Assembly (NCBI GenBank): GCA_040751755.1
Contig: JBFMHC010000035.1
Coordinates: 1 to 64,000, forward strand
Direction: 5' to 3'
Length of the DNA stretch: 64,000 nucleotides
From: PFJX01 sp040751755
Lineage (GTDB): Bacteria > Pseudomonadota > Gammaproteobacteria > Burkholderiales > Thiobacillaceae
The translations under genes were made by a program, and so were the position numbers. A model generated the notes under the pieces. The model was not told the DNA's origin. It made no database searches and saw only the letters and a list, made by a program, of their open reading frames with translations. Positions 18,236-29,029 of this stretch are shown here, piece after piece (positions within the stretch are counted from its first letter, which is position 1; every line of letters begins with the position of its first letter).

Positions 18236-19531
18236 ATGCGCCCGACCCGACTCTTACTGCCTTTGATCATCAGCCTGGCGGTCAATGCCGCCCAGGCCGC
18301 CAACCTGGGCGAGATCTACCAGCTCGCCCTCGCCAACGACCCGGTCTACGCGGCGGCCAAGGAGACCTGGCGCGCCGGCCAGGAGGCGCTGCCGCAAGGC
18401 AAGGCGTTGTGGAGGCCCACCATCAATCTGAGTGGCAACATACGTCAGAACGATACGGAAACCTCTACCCCCAGCAGCGTCAACTACCGGTCGTCGGGAT
18501 ACGGCCTTACCCTGACCCAGCCCCTTTTTCGCAAGCCAAACCTGGAAAGCTACGAACAGGCCAAGCTTGCGGTTCTCTTGGCGGATCAGCAACTCGGACT
18601 GGCCGAGCAGGATTTGATACTGCGTGTCGCCCAGGCCTACTTCGACGTGCTTCTGGCCGAGGACACGCTGTCTACCGTGGTGGCGCAAAAGCAGGCTTAC
18701 GCGGAGCAACTGGCACAGGCGAAGAAGAGCTTCGAGGTGGGCGCGGCAACCATCGTCGATACCCACGAGGCGCAGGCCCGCTACGACCTGGCCATCTCCC
18801 AGGAGATCGCCGCACAAAACGATCTGGAAGTGAAGCGCAGGGGGCTCGAGAAACTCATCGCAAGGGAAGCCCCTGCGCTGGATCGTCTTGGTGCCGCCGC
18901 CGGGATCCCCCTGCCGATGCCCAACGAGATGGACAGCTGGGTCAGGCAGGCCCAGGAGCAGAGCCTGGCCGTGCTGGCCAGCCAGACCGCGCTGGAGAGC
19001 GCGAAAAGGGAGGTCGAGCGCCAGCGTGGGGCCCACCTGCCCACCCTGGACCTTACGGCGTCCTACACGGACAGCCGCAAGACCAACCTGGGGGCCCTGG
19101 ACAGCAAGGCGGGCGTCATCGGGCTGGAACTCGGTTGGGTGTTGTATCAGGGGGGGGCGATCTCTTCCCGAGTCCGCGAGGCGGTGGCGAAGCAGGAGAA
19201 GGCCCGCTATGACCTCGACAACGCGCGACGCCAGAGCACCTTGGATGCCCGCCAGGCCTACCTGGGTGTCGTGTCCGGTGACGCCCAGGTCAAGGCCCTG
19301 GAACAGGCCCTGGTGTCGAGCGAGTCGCAGCTCAAGTCGACCAAGCTGGGCCTGGACGTCGGCGTGCGTACCCGCGTCGACGTGCTGAACGCGCAGCAGC
19401 TCGTGTACTCGACGCAGCGCGACCTCGCCAGCGCGCGCTACCAGACCCTGCTTGCCGGCCTGCAGCTCAAGGCCGCTGCGGGCACGCTCAGCGCCGAGGA
19501 CCTCAAGGCCCTCGACGCACTGCTCAAGTAG
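18236..19531 (+). CDS. TolC-family outer-membrane channel
   Basis: 431 residues with a signal peptide (about 1-22, ending AQAA) and the two-fold TolC repeat: NLGEIYQLALANDPVYAAA early, and KRE/RQRGAHLPTLDLTASY in the second half, each followed by long coiled-coil segments. It forms the outer-membrane exit duct for tripartite exporters. It is the only TolC in the window and lies 1 kb downstream of the ybhGFSR-like operon, so it may serve that system and the MacAB-like system. It overlaps the convergent waaA by 8 bases. Confidence 0.94.
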   Translation: MRPTRLLLPLIISLAVNAAQAANLGEIYQLALANDPVYAAAKETWRAGQEALPQGKALWRPTINLSGNIRQNDTETSTPSSVNYRSSGYGLTLTQPLFRKPNLESYEQAKLAVLLADQQLGLAEQDLILRVAQAYFDVLLAEDTLSTVVAQKQAYAEQLAQAKKSFEVGAATIVDTHEAQARYDLAISQEIAAQNDLEVKRRGLEKLIAREAPALDRLGAAAGIPLPMPNEMDSWVRQAQEQSLAVLASQTALESAKREVERQRGAHLPTLDLTASYTDSRKTNLGALDSKAGVIGLELGWVLYQGGAISSRVREAVAKQEKARYDLDNARRQSTLDARQAYLGVVSGDAQVKALEQALVSSESQLKSTKLGLDVGVRTRVDVLNAQQLVYSTQRDLASARYQTLLAGLQLKAAAGTLSAEDLKALDALLK

Positions 19532-20777
19532 CGCCCAGCGCCGTCTCCACCAGTTCCAGGGTGCGCCGCGTCGCGCCGCGGTTCGCCGCCGCGAAGGCGT
19601 GCCCTGCGGCGGACATGGCCTGGCGCGTCGTCTTGTCGTCGTGCAATGCCCGCACCGCCGCGCGCAGTTCCGTCCAGTCCGCCACCCGCCGCGCCGCTCC
19701 TGCCGCCACCGCCTGTTCCGACGCCTCCGCGAAGTTCCAGGTGTGCGGGCCGATGAGCGCGGGGCAGCCCAGCGCCGCCGCCTCGATCAGGTTCTGCCCG
19801 CCCAGCGGCACCAGGCTGCCGCCGATGTAGGCGAGATCGGCGGCAGCGTAGTAGGCCGCCATCTCGCCCATGCTGTCGCCGAGCAGGACGCGCGTTTCCG
19901 CATCGACCGCATTGCCCGTGCTGCGGCGCGCATAGGGCAGTTCACGCGCCTCGATCAGCCGCGCCACCTCGGCGAAGCGCTGCGGGTGGCGCGGCACCAG
20001 CACCAGCAGCAGCCCGGGCAGGTCGAGGCCGGCCAGGGCCTCCAGCAGCAGGGCCTCCTCGCCCTCGCGCGTGCTCGCGGCGAGCAACACGAAGCGGCCG
20101 GCGAGGCGTGCGCGCAGGTCCGCCGCGCGGGCCGCGTGGTCTGCGGCGGGCGCGACGTCGAACTTCAGGTTGCCGGTGACGCGCACCGCGCGCGCGCCCA
20201 GGTCCCTGAGGCGCCTGGCGTCCGCCTCGCTCTGCGCCGCCACGCCCGCGAGTCTTGCGAGCGCCGGGCGGATGAGGGCGCGAAAGCGCGCGTAGCCGCG
20301 CGCCGAGCGTTCGGACATGCGCGCGTTGACCAGGAACAGCGGCACGCCGCGCTTGGCGCAGGCCGCTGTCAGGTTGGGCCAGATCTCCGTCTCCATGACG
20401 ATGCCCAGGCTTGGCTGGACGCGGTGCAGGAACAGTCCGGTCAGGAGGGGGAAGTCATAGGGCAGGTAGGCCTGGTGCACCGCATCGCCGAACAACTCCC
20501 GCCCCGTGGCGCGGCCGGTGGGCGTGGCGTGGGTGAGCAGGATGGCGTGGTCCGGGTGGCGTTGCCGCAGCGCGTCCAGAAGCGGTGCGGCGGCGCGCGT
20601 CTCGCCCACCGAGACGGCGTGGATCCAGAGCACCGGCCGCCCCGCCAGGCGCGGCGCCCAGCCCAGGCGTTCCGCCCAGTGGCGGCGGTATTCCGGCTGC
20701 AGCCGGGAACGCCAGAGCAGGTAGAGAAAGGCGAAGGGCAGGGCGGGCAGCCAGGCCAGGGAGTAGATCGCACGCAT
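19524..20777 (-). CDS. waaA: 3-deoxy-D-manno-octulosonic acid (Kdo) transferase WaaA
   Basis: 417 residues, the standard length for WaaA/KdtA. An N-terminal membrane anchor (about 3-20) is followed by the GT30 acceptor-side motif WIHAVSVGETRAA with the catalytic glutamate of SVGE, LTHATPTGRATG, and a donor-side half with GGSLVPLGGQNLIEAAALG. It adds Kdo from CMP-Kdo to lipid IVA at the cytoplasmic face of the inner membrane, the first step of LPS inner core assembly. It is divergent from the UDP-glucuronate epimerase gene, sharing a 55-base region with a strong inverted repeat. Confidence 0.96.
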   Translation of the reverse strand: MRAIYSLAWLPALPFAFLYLLWRSRLQPEYRRHWAERLGWAPRLAGRPVLWIHAVSVGETRAAAPLLDALRQRHPDHAILLTHATPTGRATGRELFGDAVHQAYLPYDFPLLTGLFLHRVQPSLGIVMETEIWPNLTAACAKRGVPLFLVNARMSERSARGYARFRALIRPALARLAGVAAQSEADARRLRDLGARAVRVTGNLKFDVAPAADHAARAADLRARLAGRFVLLAASTREGEEALLLEALAGLDLPGLLLVLVPRHPQRFAEVARLIEARELPYARRSTGNAVDAETRVLLGDSMGEMAAYYAAADLAYIGGSLVPLGGQNLIEAAALGCPALIGPHTWNFAEASEQAVAAGAARRVADWTELRAAVRALHDDKTTRQAMSAAGHAFAAANRGATRRTLELVETALGAT

Positions 20778-20781
20778 GCGC

Positions 20782-20820
20782 GGATTCTAGCGGCTGCTAG
20801 AATCCCGCGACCTAGCTAGG
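20782..20820. promoter_or_regulatory. Inverted repeats in the waaA/epimerase divergent region
   Basis: Perfect 10-bp arms GGATTCTAGC (20782-20791) and GCTAGAATCC (20796-20805) flank a 4-base loop. A separate perfect palindrome CCTAGCTAGG follows (20811-20820). Each arm holds a TAGAAT hexamer, one per strand; the plus-strand copy (20798-20803) is well placed as the -10 of the epimerase gene. The element may be an operator or a shared promoter core. Confidence 0.45.
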
Positions 20821-20832
20821 GAGATCAACCTC

Positions 20833-21840
20833 ATGAAAGTGCTCGTAACGGGTGTCGCCGGTTTTATCGGCATGCATGTCGCGCAAATCCTGCTGAAACG
20901 TGGCGACGAGGTGGTTGGCATCGACAACCTCAACGACTACTACGACCCCAGGCTCAAGCTGGCGCGTCTGGAGCAGCTCAAGCCCTATCCGAACTTCAAG
21001 TTCGTGCGCGGCGACATCGCCGACCGCATGACCGTGGAAGACCTGTTCGCGGCGGAGCGGCCGAACCGGGTCATCAACCTCGCCGCGCAGCCCGGCGTGC
21101 GCTACTCGCTCAAGAATCCCTACGCCTACATCCAGACCAACCTGGTCGGTTTCGGCAACCTGCTGGAAGGCTGCCGCCACAACGGCGTCGAGCACTTCGT
21201 CTACGCCAGCTCCTCCAGCGTCTACGGCGCCAACACGCACATGCCGTTCTCGGTGCACGACAACGTCGACCACCCGGTGAGCCTGTACGCCGCGAGCAAG
21301 AAGGCCAACGAGCTGATGGCGCACACCTACAGCCACCTCTACGGCCTGCCCACCACCGGCCTGCGCTACTTCACCGTGTACGGCCCCTGGGGCCGCCCGG
21401 ACATGTCACCCTGGCTGTTCACCAGCGCGATCCTGGAAGGCCGCGCCATCGACGTGTTCAACATGGGCAAGATGCAGCGCGACTTCACCTACATCGACGA
21501 CATCGCCGAGGGCACGGTGCGCGTGCTGGACAAGATCGCCACGCCCAACCCCGACTTCACCACCGACGCGCCGGACCCGGGCACCAGCTACGCGCCCTAC
21601 CGCGTCTACAACATCGGCAACAACCAGCCGGTGGAGCTGATGACCTTCATCAAGACCATCGAGGACAGCATCGGCCAGGAGGCGAAGAAGAACTTCCTGC
21701 CCATGCAGCCCGGCGACGTGGTGGCGACCTACGCCAACGTCGACGACCTCAAGCGCGACGTCGGTTTCGAACCCAGGACCGAGCTGGCCGTGGGCCTGGC
21801 CAACTGGGCGGCGTGGTACCGGAAGTACCACGGCCTCTGA
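20833..21840 (+). CDS. NAD-dependent epimerase, probable UDP-glucuronate 4-epimerase
   Basis: 335 residues of the extended short-chain dehydrogenase family: NAD-binding GVAGFIG (7-13), the catalytic S/Y-x3-K set (SSSSVYG, then YAASK), and YFTVYGPWGRPDM, the sequence typical of UDP-glucuronate 4-epimerases that make UDP-galacturonate for capsule and EPS. GGGAGA precedes the ATG. It stands alone beside waaA and could feed galacturonate into LPS or the exopolysaccharide made by the locus at 46-64 kb. Confidence 0.9.
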   Translation: MKVLVTGVAGFIGMHVAQILLKRGDEVVGIDNLNDYYDPRLKLARLEQLKPYPNFKFVRGDIADRMTVEDLFAAERPNRVINLAAQPGVRYSLKNPYAYIQTNLVGFGNLLEGCRHNGVEHFVYASSSSVYGANTHMPFSVHDNVDHPVSLYAASKKANELMAHTYSHLYGLPTTGLRYFTVYGPWGRPDMSPWLFTSAILEGRAIDVFNMGKMQRDFTYIDDIAEGTVRVLDKIATPNPDFTTDAPDPGTSYAPYRVYNIGNNQPVELMTFIKTIEDSIGQEAKKNFLPMQPGDVVATYANVDDLKRDVGFEPRTELAVGLANWAAWYRKYHGL

Positions 21841-21890
21841 GCGCCCCCAGGGCCGGGCCGCGCCTGGCCCGGCCCCGGCCGCGCGGCCGA

Positions 21891-22490
21891 TCAATGCACC
21901 TGGTCGGCCGACTCCATGGCCCTGCGCACGCGGTCCTCGGTCACGGGGCCGAACAACTGCGCGACGCGCTCCCCCTGTGGGTTGTAGAGATAGGACATCG
22001 GATACAGCTGTACCGGGCCGACCTGGGTGGAGGCGTTGTCGAGTTCGCGCCGATTGCCGCCCAGGACGTTGACGAATGCCATGGAGCGGGCCATTTCCAG
22101 GGCGTCGCGCTGGTCCGGGCCGTAATCCATGGCGATGCCGACCACGCTCACATCGTCGCGCCGGTCCAGTTGGTTCAGGTGAGGCACCTCGGCGCGGCAG
22201 ATCGGGCACCAGGGCGCCCAGAAGTTCACCAGGACCCATTTGCCGCGGTAGTCCGAGAGGCGGACCTGCTCGCCACGCATGCCGGAGAAGGCGAAGCCCT
22301 TGGCCGGTGCGGCCATGGCGGGACTGTACCTGGAGGCCGTCGCAGGCGCCGACAGGGCCAGCATGCCGGCCAGCAGGCCCAGGCCGGCCAGGCCCAGGAG
22401 AGGGCTGCGCCGCTTCCGCGCGCGCGCGGGATGCGTGGAGCGGGCGTCTGTTCCAGACGCCTCGAAGGGGAGGGTGTTGCGATGATCCAT
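21891..22490 (-). CDS. TlpA-like periplasmic thiol-disulfide protein
   Basis: 199 residues. A cytoplasmic basic stretch and a membrane anchor (about 30-52) precede a thioredoxin/TlpA fold with the redox motif WAPWCPICRAE (Cys95 and Cys98). The cis-Pro region is YPMSYLYN. It would reduce or oxidise periplasmic thiols, for example during c-type cytochrome maturation, but the partner is unknown. I chose the ATG at 22490 because AAGGAAGAG stands just upstream; the open frame extends 27 codons further without support. The transcript begins with a c-di-GMP-I riboswitch, making this a rare case of a redoxin under c-di-GMP control. Confidence 0.88.
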   Translation of the reverse strand: MDHRNTLPFEASGTDARSTHPARARKRRSPLLGLAGLGLLAGMLALSAPATASRYSPAMAAPAKGFAFSGMRGEQVRLSDYRGKWVLVNFWAPWCPICRAEVPHLNQLDRRDDVSVVGIAMDYGPDQRDALEMARSMAFVNVLGGNRRELDNASTQVGPVQLYPMSYLYNPQGERVAQLFGPVTEDRVRRAMESADQVH

Positions 22491-22572
22491 GACTCTTCCT
22501 TTGCAAGATGGCGTTGCACTGGAAGCCACGGCGGGAAGGTGATTGCGACCGAGGCGGCAGGGGGTCTGCACG

Positions 22573-22652
22573 CTTCATGCAACCCCGCTATCCAGGCGTG
22601 ACCTGGACCGGAAGCTTTGCGTCACTGGATCGCTCCAGTTTTGCCAGTCTTT
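22573..22652 (-). promoter_or_regulatory. c-di-GMP-I (GEMM) riboswitch
   Basis: The minus-strand RNA has the GEMM-I blocks in order: GGCAAAAC; a stem ACUGGA/UCCAGU closed by a GCGA (GNRA) tetraloop; the invariant GACGCAAAGC; UUCCGGU with stem CCAGG/CCUGG; and AUAGCGGGGUUGC, whose UUGC pairs with the opening GCAA. The G before GCAAA that reads c-di-GMP is kept. It ends 83 bases before the TlpA-like ATG and follows a clear promoter. Confidence 0.92.
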
Positions 22653-22666
22653 CAGTTCCGGGGCGA

Positions 22667-22696
22667 AATATAAGAAAGCCCTAATATTCCGGTCAA
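22667..22696 (-). promoter_or_regulatory. Sigma-70 promoter of the riboswitch transcript
   Basis: On the minus strand TTGACC (22696-22691) and TTATAT (22673-22668; TATATT overlaps it) are spaced 17 bases apart. The start point would fall near 22660, a few bases before the GEMM aptamer, so the riboswitch opens the mRNA. Confidence 0.7.
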
Positions 22697-22748
22697 TCGG
22701 TTGATTGCTACTAGGGCAGGGGCGGTCGTGGTGTAGTAGACGCCCCGG

Positions 22749-23690
22749 TCAGCCGGCCAGTCGCCCCGCCTTCCAGTCCCGCTCGATCGCCTTCGCCGCC
22801 GCCAGGCCCTGGGCGATGGCGGTGGGGATGGCGGGCTGGACGTTGTCGGTGACGTCGCCGGCGGCGTAGATGCCGGGCACCGTGGTGCGCTGCCAGCCGT
22901 CCACGTGCAGGTGGCCGGAAGGTGCGCGTTCGGGACGCAGCTCGGGGGCGAATTCGCCAACCACCTCGGTGTTGGGCTTGTAGCCGTACATCACCAGCAG
23001 CCAGTCATGCCGCGATTCGCTGGCGTCGGCCCAGCGCGCCGTCACGCCCGTGGCATGGGCCGCCAGTTCTTGCGGCCGGCAATCCCTGCGCAATTCGATC
23101 TCGGGCCGTGCGCGGCAGGCGGCAAGCAGGGCCTCGCGTCCGGAGAACCCGCCGCGCGTGCAGACGCGGATGCGGTTGCCGCGTTCGGCGAGGAACAGGG
23201 CATGGTCGAGGGCGTTGTCGCCGCCACCGAGGATGAGCACCCCGGCGTCGCGGATGTGGTCGCGGATGCTGTCGTTGAGGGGGGCGATGACGACGCGGTC
23301 GCTGGTCTCGGCCAGGCGCGCGAGTTCCGGCGTTGCGTAGGGCCGCATGCCGCTGGCGATGACCAGGGCCTGGACCGCCAGGTCGCGGCGGCCCAGCGGC
23401 GTGCGCAGGTGCATGAGGAAGCCGCCGTCCGCCCTCTCCAGCCCCTCCAGCGAGGTGGACAGCAGGGTGGTGGCGTTCAGCTCGGCATAGTGCGCGACCA
23501 GGCGGCGCGTGAGTTCCTGGCCGCTCTCGCTGGGGGAGCCGAGCAGCCACAGGTTGGGGTGGAAGTTGCTGCGCTGCGCGCCGCCCAGGTGGTCGCCGCG
23601 TTCGATGACCACGGGGGCGAGCCCGAAGGACAGGCAGGCATTGGCGCAGGACATGCCGGCGGGGCCGGCTCCGAGGATGGCGACGATCAT
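22749..23690 (-). CDS. Thioredoxin-reductase-like FAD/NAD(P) oxidoreductase without CxxC
   Basis: 313 residues. FAD-binding GAGPAG (7-12) lies in the first Rossmann fold, a second nucleotide motif GGGDNA (about 155), and the FAD C-terminal motif GIYAAGDVTD. The layout is that of thioredoxin reductase or ferredoxin-NADP reductase type 2, but the redox-active CxxC of thioredoxin reductase is absent, so it should not reduce thioredoxin in the usual way. Start is the ATG at 23690 just before the FAD motif. It shares a short divergent region with the MidA-like gene. The TlpA-like gene lies downstream on the same strand behind its own promoter. Confidence 0.85.
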   Translation of the reverse strand: MIVAILGAGPAGMSCANACLSFGLAPVVIERGDHLGGAQRSNFHPNLWLLGSPSESGQELTRRLVAHYAELNATTLLSTSLEGLERADGGFLMHLRTPLGRRDLAVQALVIASGMRPYATPELARLAETSDRVVIAPLNDSIRDHIRDAGVLILGGGDNALDHALFLAERGNRIRVCTRGGFSGREALLAACRARPEIELRRDCRPQELAAHATGVTARWADASESRHDWLLVMYGYKPNTEVVGEFAPELRPERAPSGHLHVDGWQRTTVPGIYAAGDVTDNVQPAIPTAIAQGLAAAKAIERDWKAGRLAG

Positions 23691-23735
23691 GGTGCGGCGG
23701 CAGTTATGATTCAGGGCAAAACTAGCACACCCGCC

Positions 23736-24875
23736 ATGTCCCCACACCTGCCCGCGCCATCCCCCGATGCCCTTGCCCACGGCAATCGCCTCGCACACCA
23801 CATCCAGGCGGAGATCGAGGCGGTCGGAGGGTGGATATCCTTCGCGCGCTTCATGGAACTGGCGCTGTATGCGCCCGGCCTCGGCTATTACGCGGCGGGC
23901 GCGGCGAAGCTTGGCGCGACGGGCGACTTCATCACCGCGCCGGAACTCACCCCCCTGTTCGGCCGCAGTGTCGCGCGCGTGGTGGCGCAGGGCCTGGCGC
24001 AGAGCGGCGGCGACGTGCTGGAGCTGGGCGCGGGCAGCGGCCGCCTGGCGGCGGACCTGCTGCTGGAACTGGAGCGGCTCGGCATGTTGCCGGGGCGCTA
24101 CCTCATCCTCGACGTGAGTCCGGACCTGCGCGAGCGGCAGCGCCAGACCCTGGAACGCGAGGCGCCGCACCTGCTGCCGCGCGTGGCCTGGCTGGACGCC
24201 TTGCCCGCGTCGCTGCGCGGCGTGGTGCTGGGCAACGAGGTGCTCGACGCCCTGCCGGTGCACCTTCTGCACTGGACCGAGGCCGGCGTCATGGAGCGTG
24301 GCGTCGTGCTTGGGGAGAGGGGCTTCGCCTGGCAGGATCGGCCGATCGATTCGCCACGGCTAGCCGCCGCGGCGGCGGCGCTGCCGGTTTCGGCGCCCTA
24401 CCTGTCGGAGGTGAACCTGGCGGCGCCGGCGCTCGTCGAGAGCCTGGCGGGCTGCCTGGAACAGGGGTTGCTCCTGTTCCTCGACTACGGCTTCCCGCGT
24501 GCCGAGTACTACCACCCGCAGCGCGACCTGGGCACGCTCAAGGTGCACTACCGTCATCACAGCCTCGACGATCCCTTCTTCCTGCCGGGCCTGGCGGACC
24601 TCACCGCGCACGTCGACTTCACCGCCGTCGCGGATGCCGGTCTGGCCGCCGGCCTGGATCTGCTGGGTTACACCAGCCAGGGCCGCTTCCTGCTCGATGC
24701 GGGGCTGCTGGACCTGATGCGGGAGGTGCCCCTGGGGACGCCCGACCACGTGCGCGCGGTGCAGGCGGTGCAGAAGCTGGTGCAGCCGCACGAGATGGGC
24801 GAGCTGTTCAAGGCGGTGCTGTTCGGGCGGGGCGTCGCGGCGCCGGCGGCGTTCTGCCGCATCGACCGGCTTTAG
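23736..24875 (+). CDS. MidA/NDUFAF7-like class I SAM methyltransferase
   Basis: 379 residues from the chosen ATG. Family hallmarks are an N-terminal helical part with ISFARFMELALYAPGLGYY, the phrase TGDFITAPELTPLFG, the SAM motif VLELGAGSGRLAADLL, and GNEVLDALPVHL and FLDYGFPRAEYYHP. Mitochondrial NDUFAF7 symmetrically dimethylates an arginine in complex I; bacterial homologues (DUF185) are presumed protein arginine methyltransferases. An alternative in-frame ATG at 23706 would add ten residues; neither has a clear ribosome binding site. Substrate in this organism is unknown. Confidence 0.9.
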   Translation: MSPHLPAPSPDALAHGNRLAHHIQAEIEAVGGWISFARFMELALYAPGLGYYAAGAAKLGATGDFITAPELTPLFGRSVARVVAQGLAQSGGDVLELGAGSGRLAADLLLELERLGMLPGRYLILDVSPDLRERQRQTLEREAPHLLPRVAWLDALPASLRGVVLGNEVLDALPVHLLHWTEAGVMERGVVLGERGFAWQDRPIDSPRLAAAAAALPVSAPYLSEVNLAAPALVESLAGCLEQGLLLFLDYGFPRAEYYHPQRDLGTLKVHYRHHSLDDPFFLPGLADLTAHVDFTAVADAGLAAGLDLLGYTSQGRFLLDAGLLDLMREVPLGTPDHVRAVQAVQKLVQPHEMGELFKAVLFGRGVAAPAAFCRIDRL

Positions 24876-24878
24876 GGC

Positions 24879-25325
24879 TCAGCCGCGCTTCTTGCGCGGC
24901 TCGTAGTGCACCACGCCGCGCATGATCTCCGAGTAGGGAAATTCGTCCACGCGCTTGAAGCGCTGCAGGCCCTCGCGCACCAGGGCGGCGACGTCCGCGG
25001 TCTCCGCGCCCTCGTAGCCCATCGCCGCCTGCAGGCCGCGCACGCCGCCGCACTGCGCGCGGATCTCCTTGCCGAACGGCCAGGGCTGGTCCGGTGTCAT
25101 GTGCAGGGCGAAGCGCGCGTTGCGGTGCAGTTCCTCGTGGAAGGCCTTGCAGCGCGCGTTCGCCTCCTCGTTGGAACAGGTGATGGCCTCACGTTCGGCG
25201 AGCAGCAGGCGCTTGGCCGCCGAGCAGTTCACACAGCGCGACAGCAAGGCCCGCTCGAACGGGCACTTGAGCGAGATGATCGAGTCGCGCGCCTCCTTGT
25301 AGGCGGTCTCGTTGTAGCCGGACAT
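24879..25325 (-). CDS. Conserved-looking cysteine-rich small protein
   Basis: 148 residues, mostly helical and charged, with cysteines at 21, 31, 34, 50 and 59 spaced CX9CX2CX15CX8C, plus one at about 92. The clustered N-terminal cysteines could bind zinc or an iron-sulfur cluster, or form disulfides. No signal peptide is evident, which favours a cytoplasmic metal site. The C-terminus is basic (PRKKRG). I do not recognise the family. It follows the 75-residue gene by 15 bases and probably shares its transcript. Confidence 0.65.
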   Translation of the reverse strand: MSGYNETAYKEARDSIISLKCPFERALLSRCVNCSAAKRLLLAEREAITCSNEEANARCKAFHEELHRNARFALHMTPDQPWPFGKEIRAQCGGVRGLQAAMGYEGAETADVAALVREGLQRFKRVDEFPYSEIMRGVVHYEPRKKRG

Positions 25326-25340
25326 GGCCGTTGGCGCGGC

Positions 25341-25568
25341 TTAGTAGTCGTCCCCGGCCAGGCTGGGGTCGAGCTCGCGCGGCTGCGACAGGGTGTCCTC
25401 GGCCTGCAGTTCGTTCTCGGCGAAGATCATCTTGATGGTCTGGCCCGAGTTCGGGTCGAGCTGCTTGCGCAGCTCGTTGGCGGCGGCCTTGGCTTCCTTG
25501 AAGGTCTCCGCCTGGCCCTGTTTCTCCAGGATGTTCAGGGGGCCGATCTTGTAGATGAAGTAGGGCAT
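25341..25568 (-). CDS. Small protein of unknown function
   Basis: 75 residues, beginning MPYFIYKIGPLNILEK, with an amphipathic Lys/Glu/Ala-rich helix in the middle (about 22-37) and an acidic tail ending GDDY. The N-terminal half looks like two short strands and a helix. No signal peptide, cysteine or catalytic motif is present. It reads out toward the cysteine-rich gene, 15 bases away, and is separated from secA by a palindromic repeat. Function is unknown. Confidence 0.6.
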   Translation of the reverse strand: MPYFIYKIGPLNILEKQGQAETFKEAKAAANELRKQLDPNSGQTIKMIFAENELQAEDTLSQPRELDPSLAGDDY

Positions 25569-25630
25569 GGGGGGGGTGAATAGTTGACAATGCCGCTAGG
25601 GTATAGCGGGCAAGGGGCGTGGGGCAAGGG

Positions 25631-25743
25631 TTTTTCCCTTCCGCCCAGGGGGAAGGGGTTGGGGTGAGGGTGAGGGCGGCGAAGCCGCCCATGCCAGATA
25701 TGCGACCCACCTTCACCCTGCCCTCTCCATTGAGGGAGAGGGG
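25631..25743. repeat. GC-rich interspersed palindromic element, copy 1
   Basis: Outer arms of the type CCTTCCGCCCAGGGGGAAGG and CCCTCTCCATTGAGGGAGAG flank GGGTGAGGGTGAGGG on one side and CACCTTCACCCT on the other, around a central hairpin GGGCGGCGAAGCCGCCC. The same design occurs at 39400-39516 inside mtnB. This copy lies between secA and the 75-residue gene, where it may stop transcription from secA. Confidence 0.7.
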
Positions 25744-25752
25744 TAAACCGCG

Positions 25753-28503
<2,751 letters not shown>

Positions 28504-28582
28504 GAAAAATGAAGGGGATAGAGGGGGTTCGGAAAACTCGCCGATGTTAACATAGGCCTGTTTACGCCTTTCTTAACGCCTC

Positions 28583-29029
28583 TTGTCATTTCACCCCTCC
28601 CCACTGGTGCGTCTGCGCGGCCTGCTTGCGGCGGAGCGCCAGTTCGCCGTTGCCCTGCCGGAGGCGCAGCGCATGGCCGAGCTCAACCGCCGCTTCGCCG
28701 GCGTGGTGCCTGCCGCCGTGGCGCGGGCCTGCAGCGTGGCCGCGATCCAGGGCGACGTCGCCCTCGTCTATTGCGGCAACGGCGCCGCCGCCAGCCGCGT
28801 GCGCGCGCAGGCCAAGGGCGTGGCGCGCGCGCTCAGCCGGAGTGAGGCGCAGGTCAACGGCGTGCGCGTCAAGGTGCGCGCCGACTGGTCGGTGCCGGAG
28901 CGGCCGGAGAAGCGGGACATGTCGCCCGCCGGCGTGCAGGCCTTCCGCGAACTGGATGCGGCCCTGCCGGAGGGGGCGTTGAAGGAGGCCGTGGAACGCC
29001 TGCTGTCGCACCATCGGGGCCGAACTTGA
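28583..29029 (+). CDS. DciA-like (DUF721) protein
   Basis: 148 residues of the DUF721 type: a helical N-terminus (LRGLLAAERQFAVALPEAQ), the strand-rich domain with VARACSVAAIQGDVALVYCGNGAAASRVRAQAKGV, and a charged C-terminal tail. DUF721 proteins that replace DnaC/DnaB loaders are called DciA and load the replicative helicase; family identity is likely, the loader role is inferred. The assigned start is TTG (28583); a GTG at 28607 is possible. Its stop overlaps the TTG of aroK (TTGA), so the two are translationally coupled. Confidence 0.7.
   Translation: MSFHPSPLVRLRGLLAAERQFAVALPEAQRMAELNRRFAGVVPAAVARACSVAAIQGDVALVYCGNGAAASRVRAQAKGVARALSRSEAQVNGVRVKVRADWSVPERPEKRDMSPAGVQAFRELDAALPEGALKEAVERLLSHHRGRT

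Noticed and set aside
28544..28553. ATGTTAACAT palindrome between secA and the DciA-like gene
   Set aside because: A 10-bp palindrome in an AT-rich divergent gap is easily random, and no promoter fits around it.
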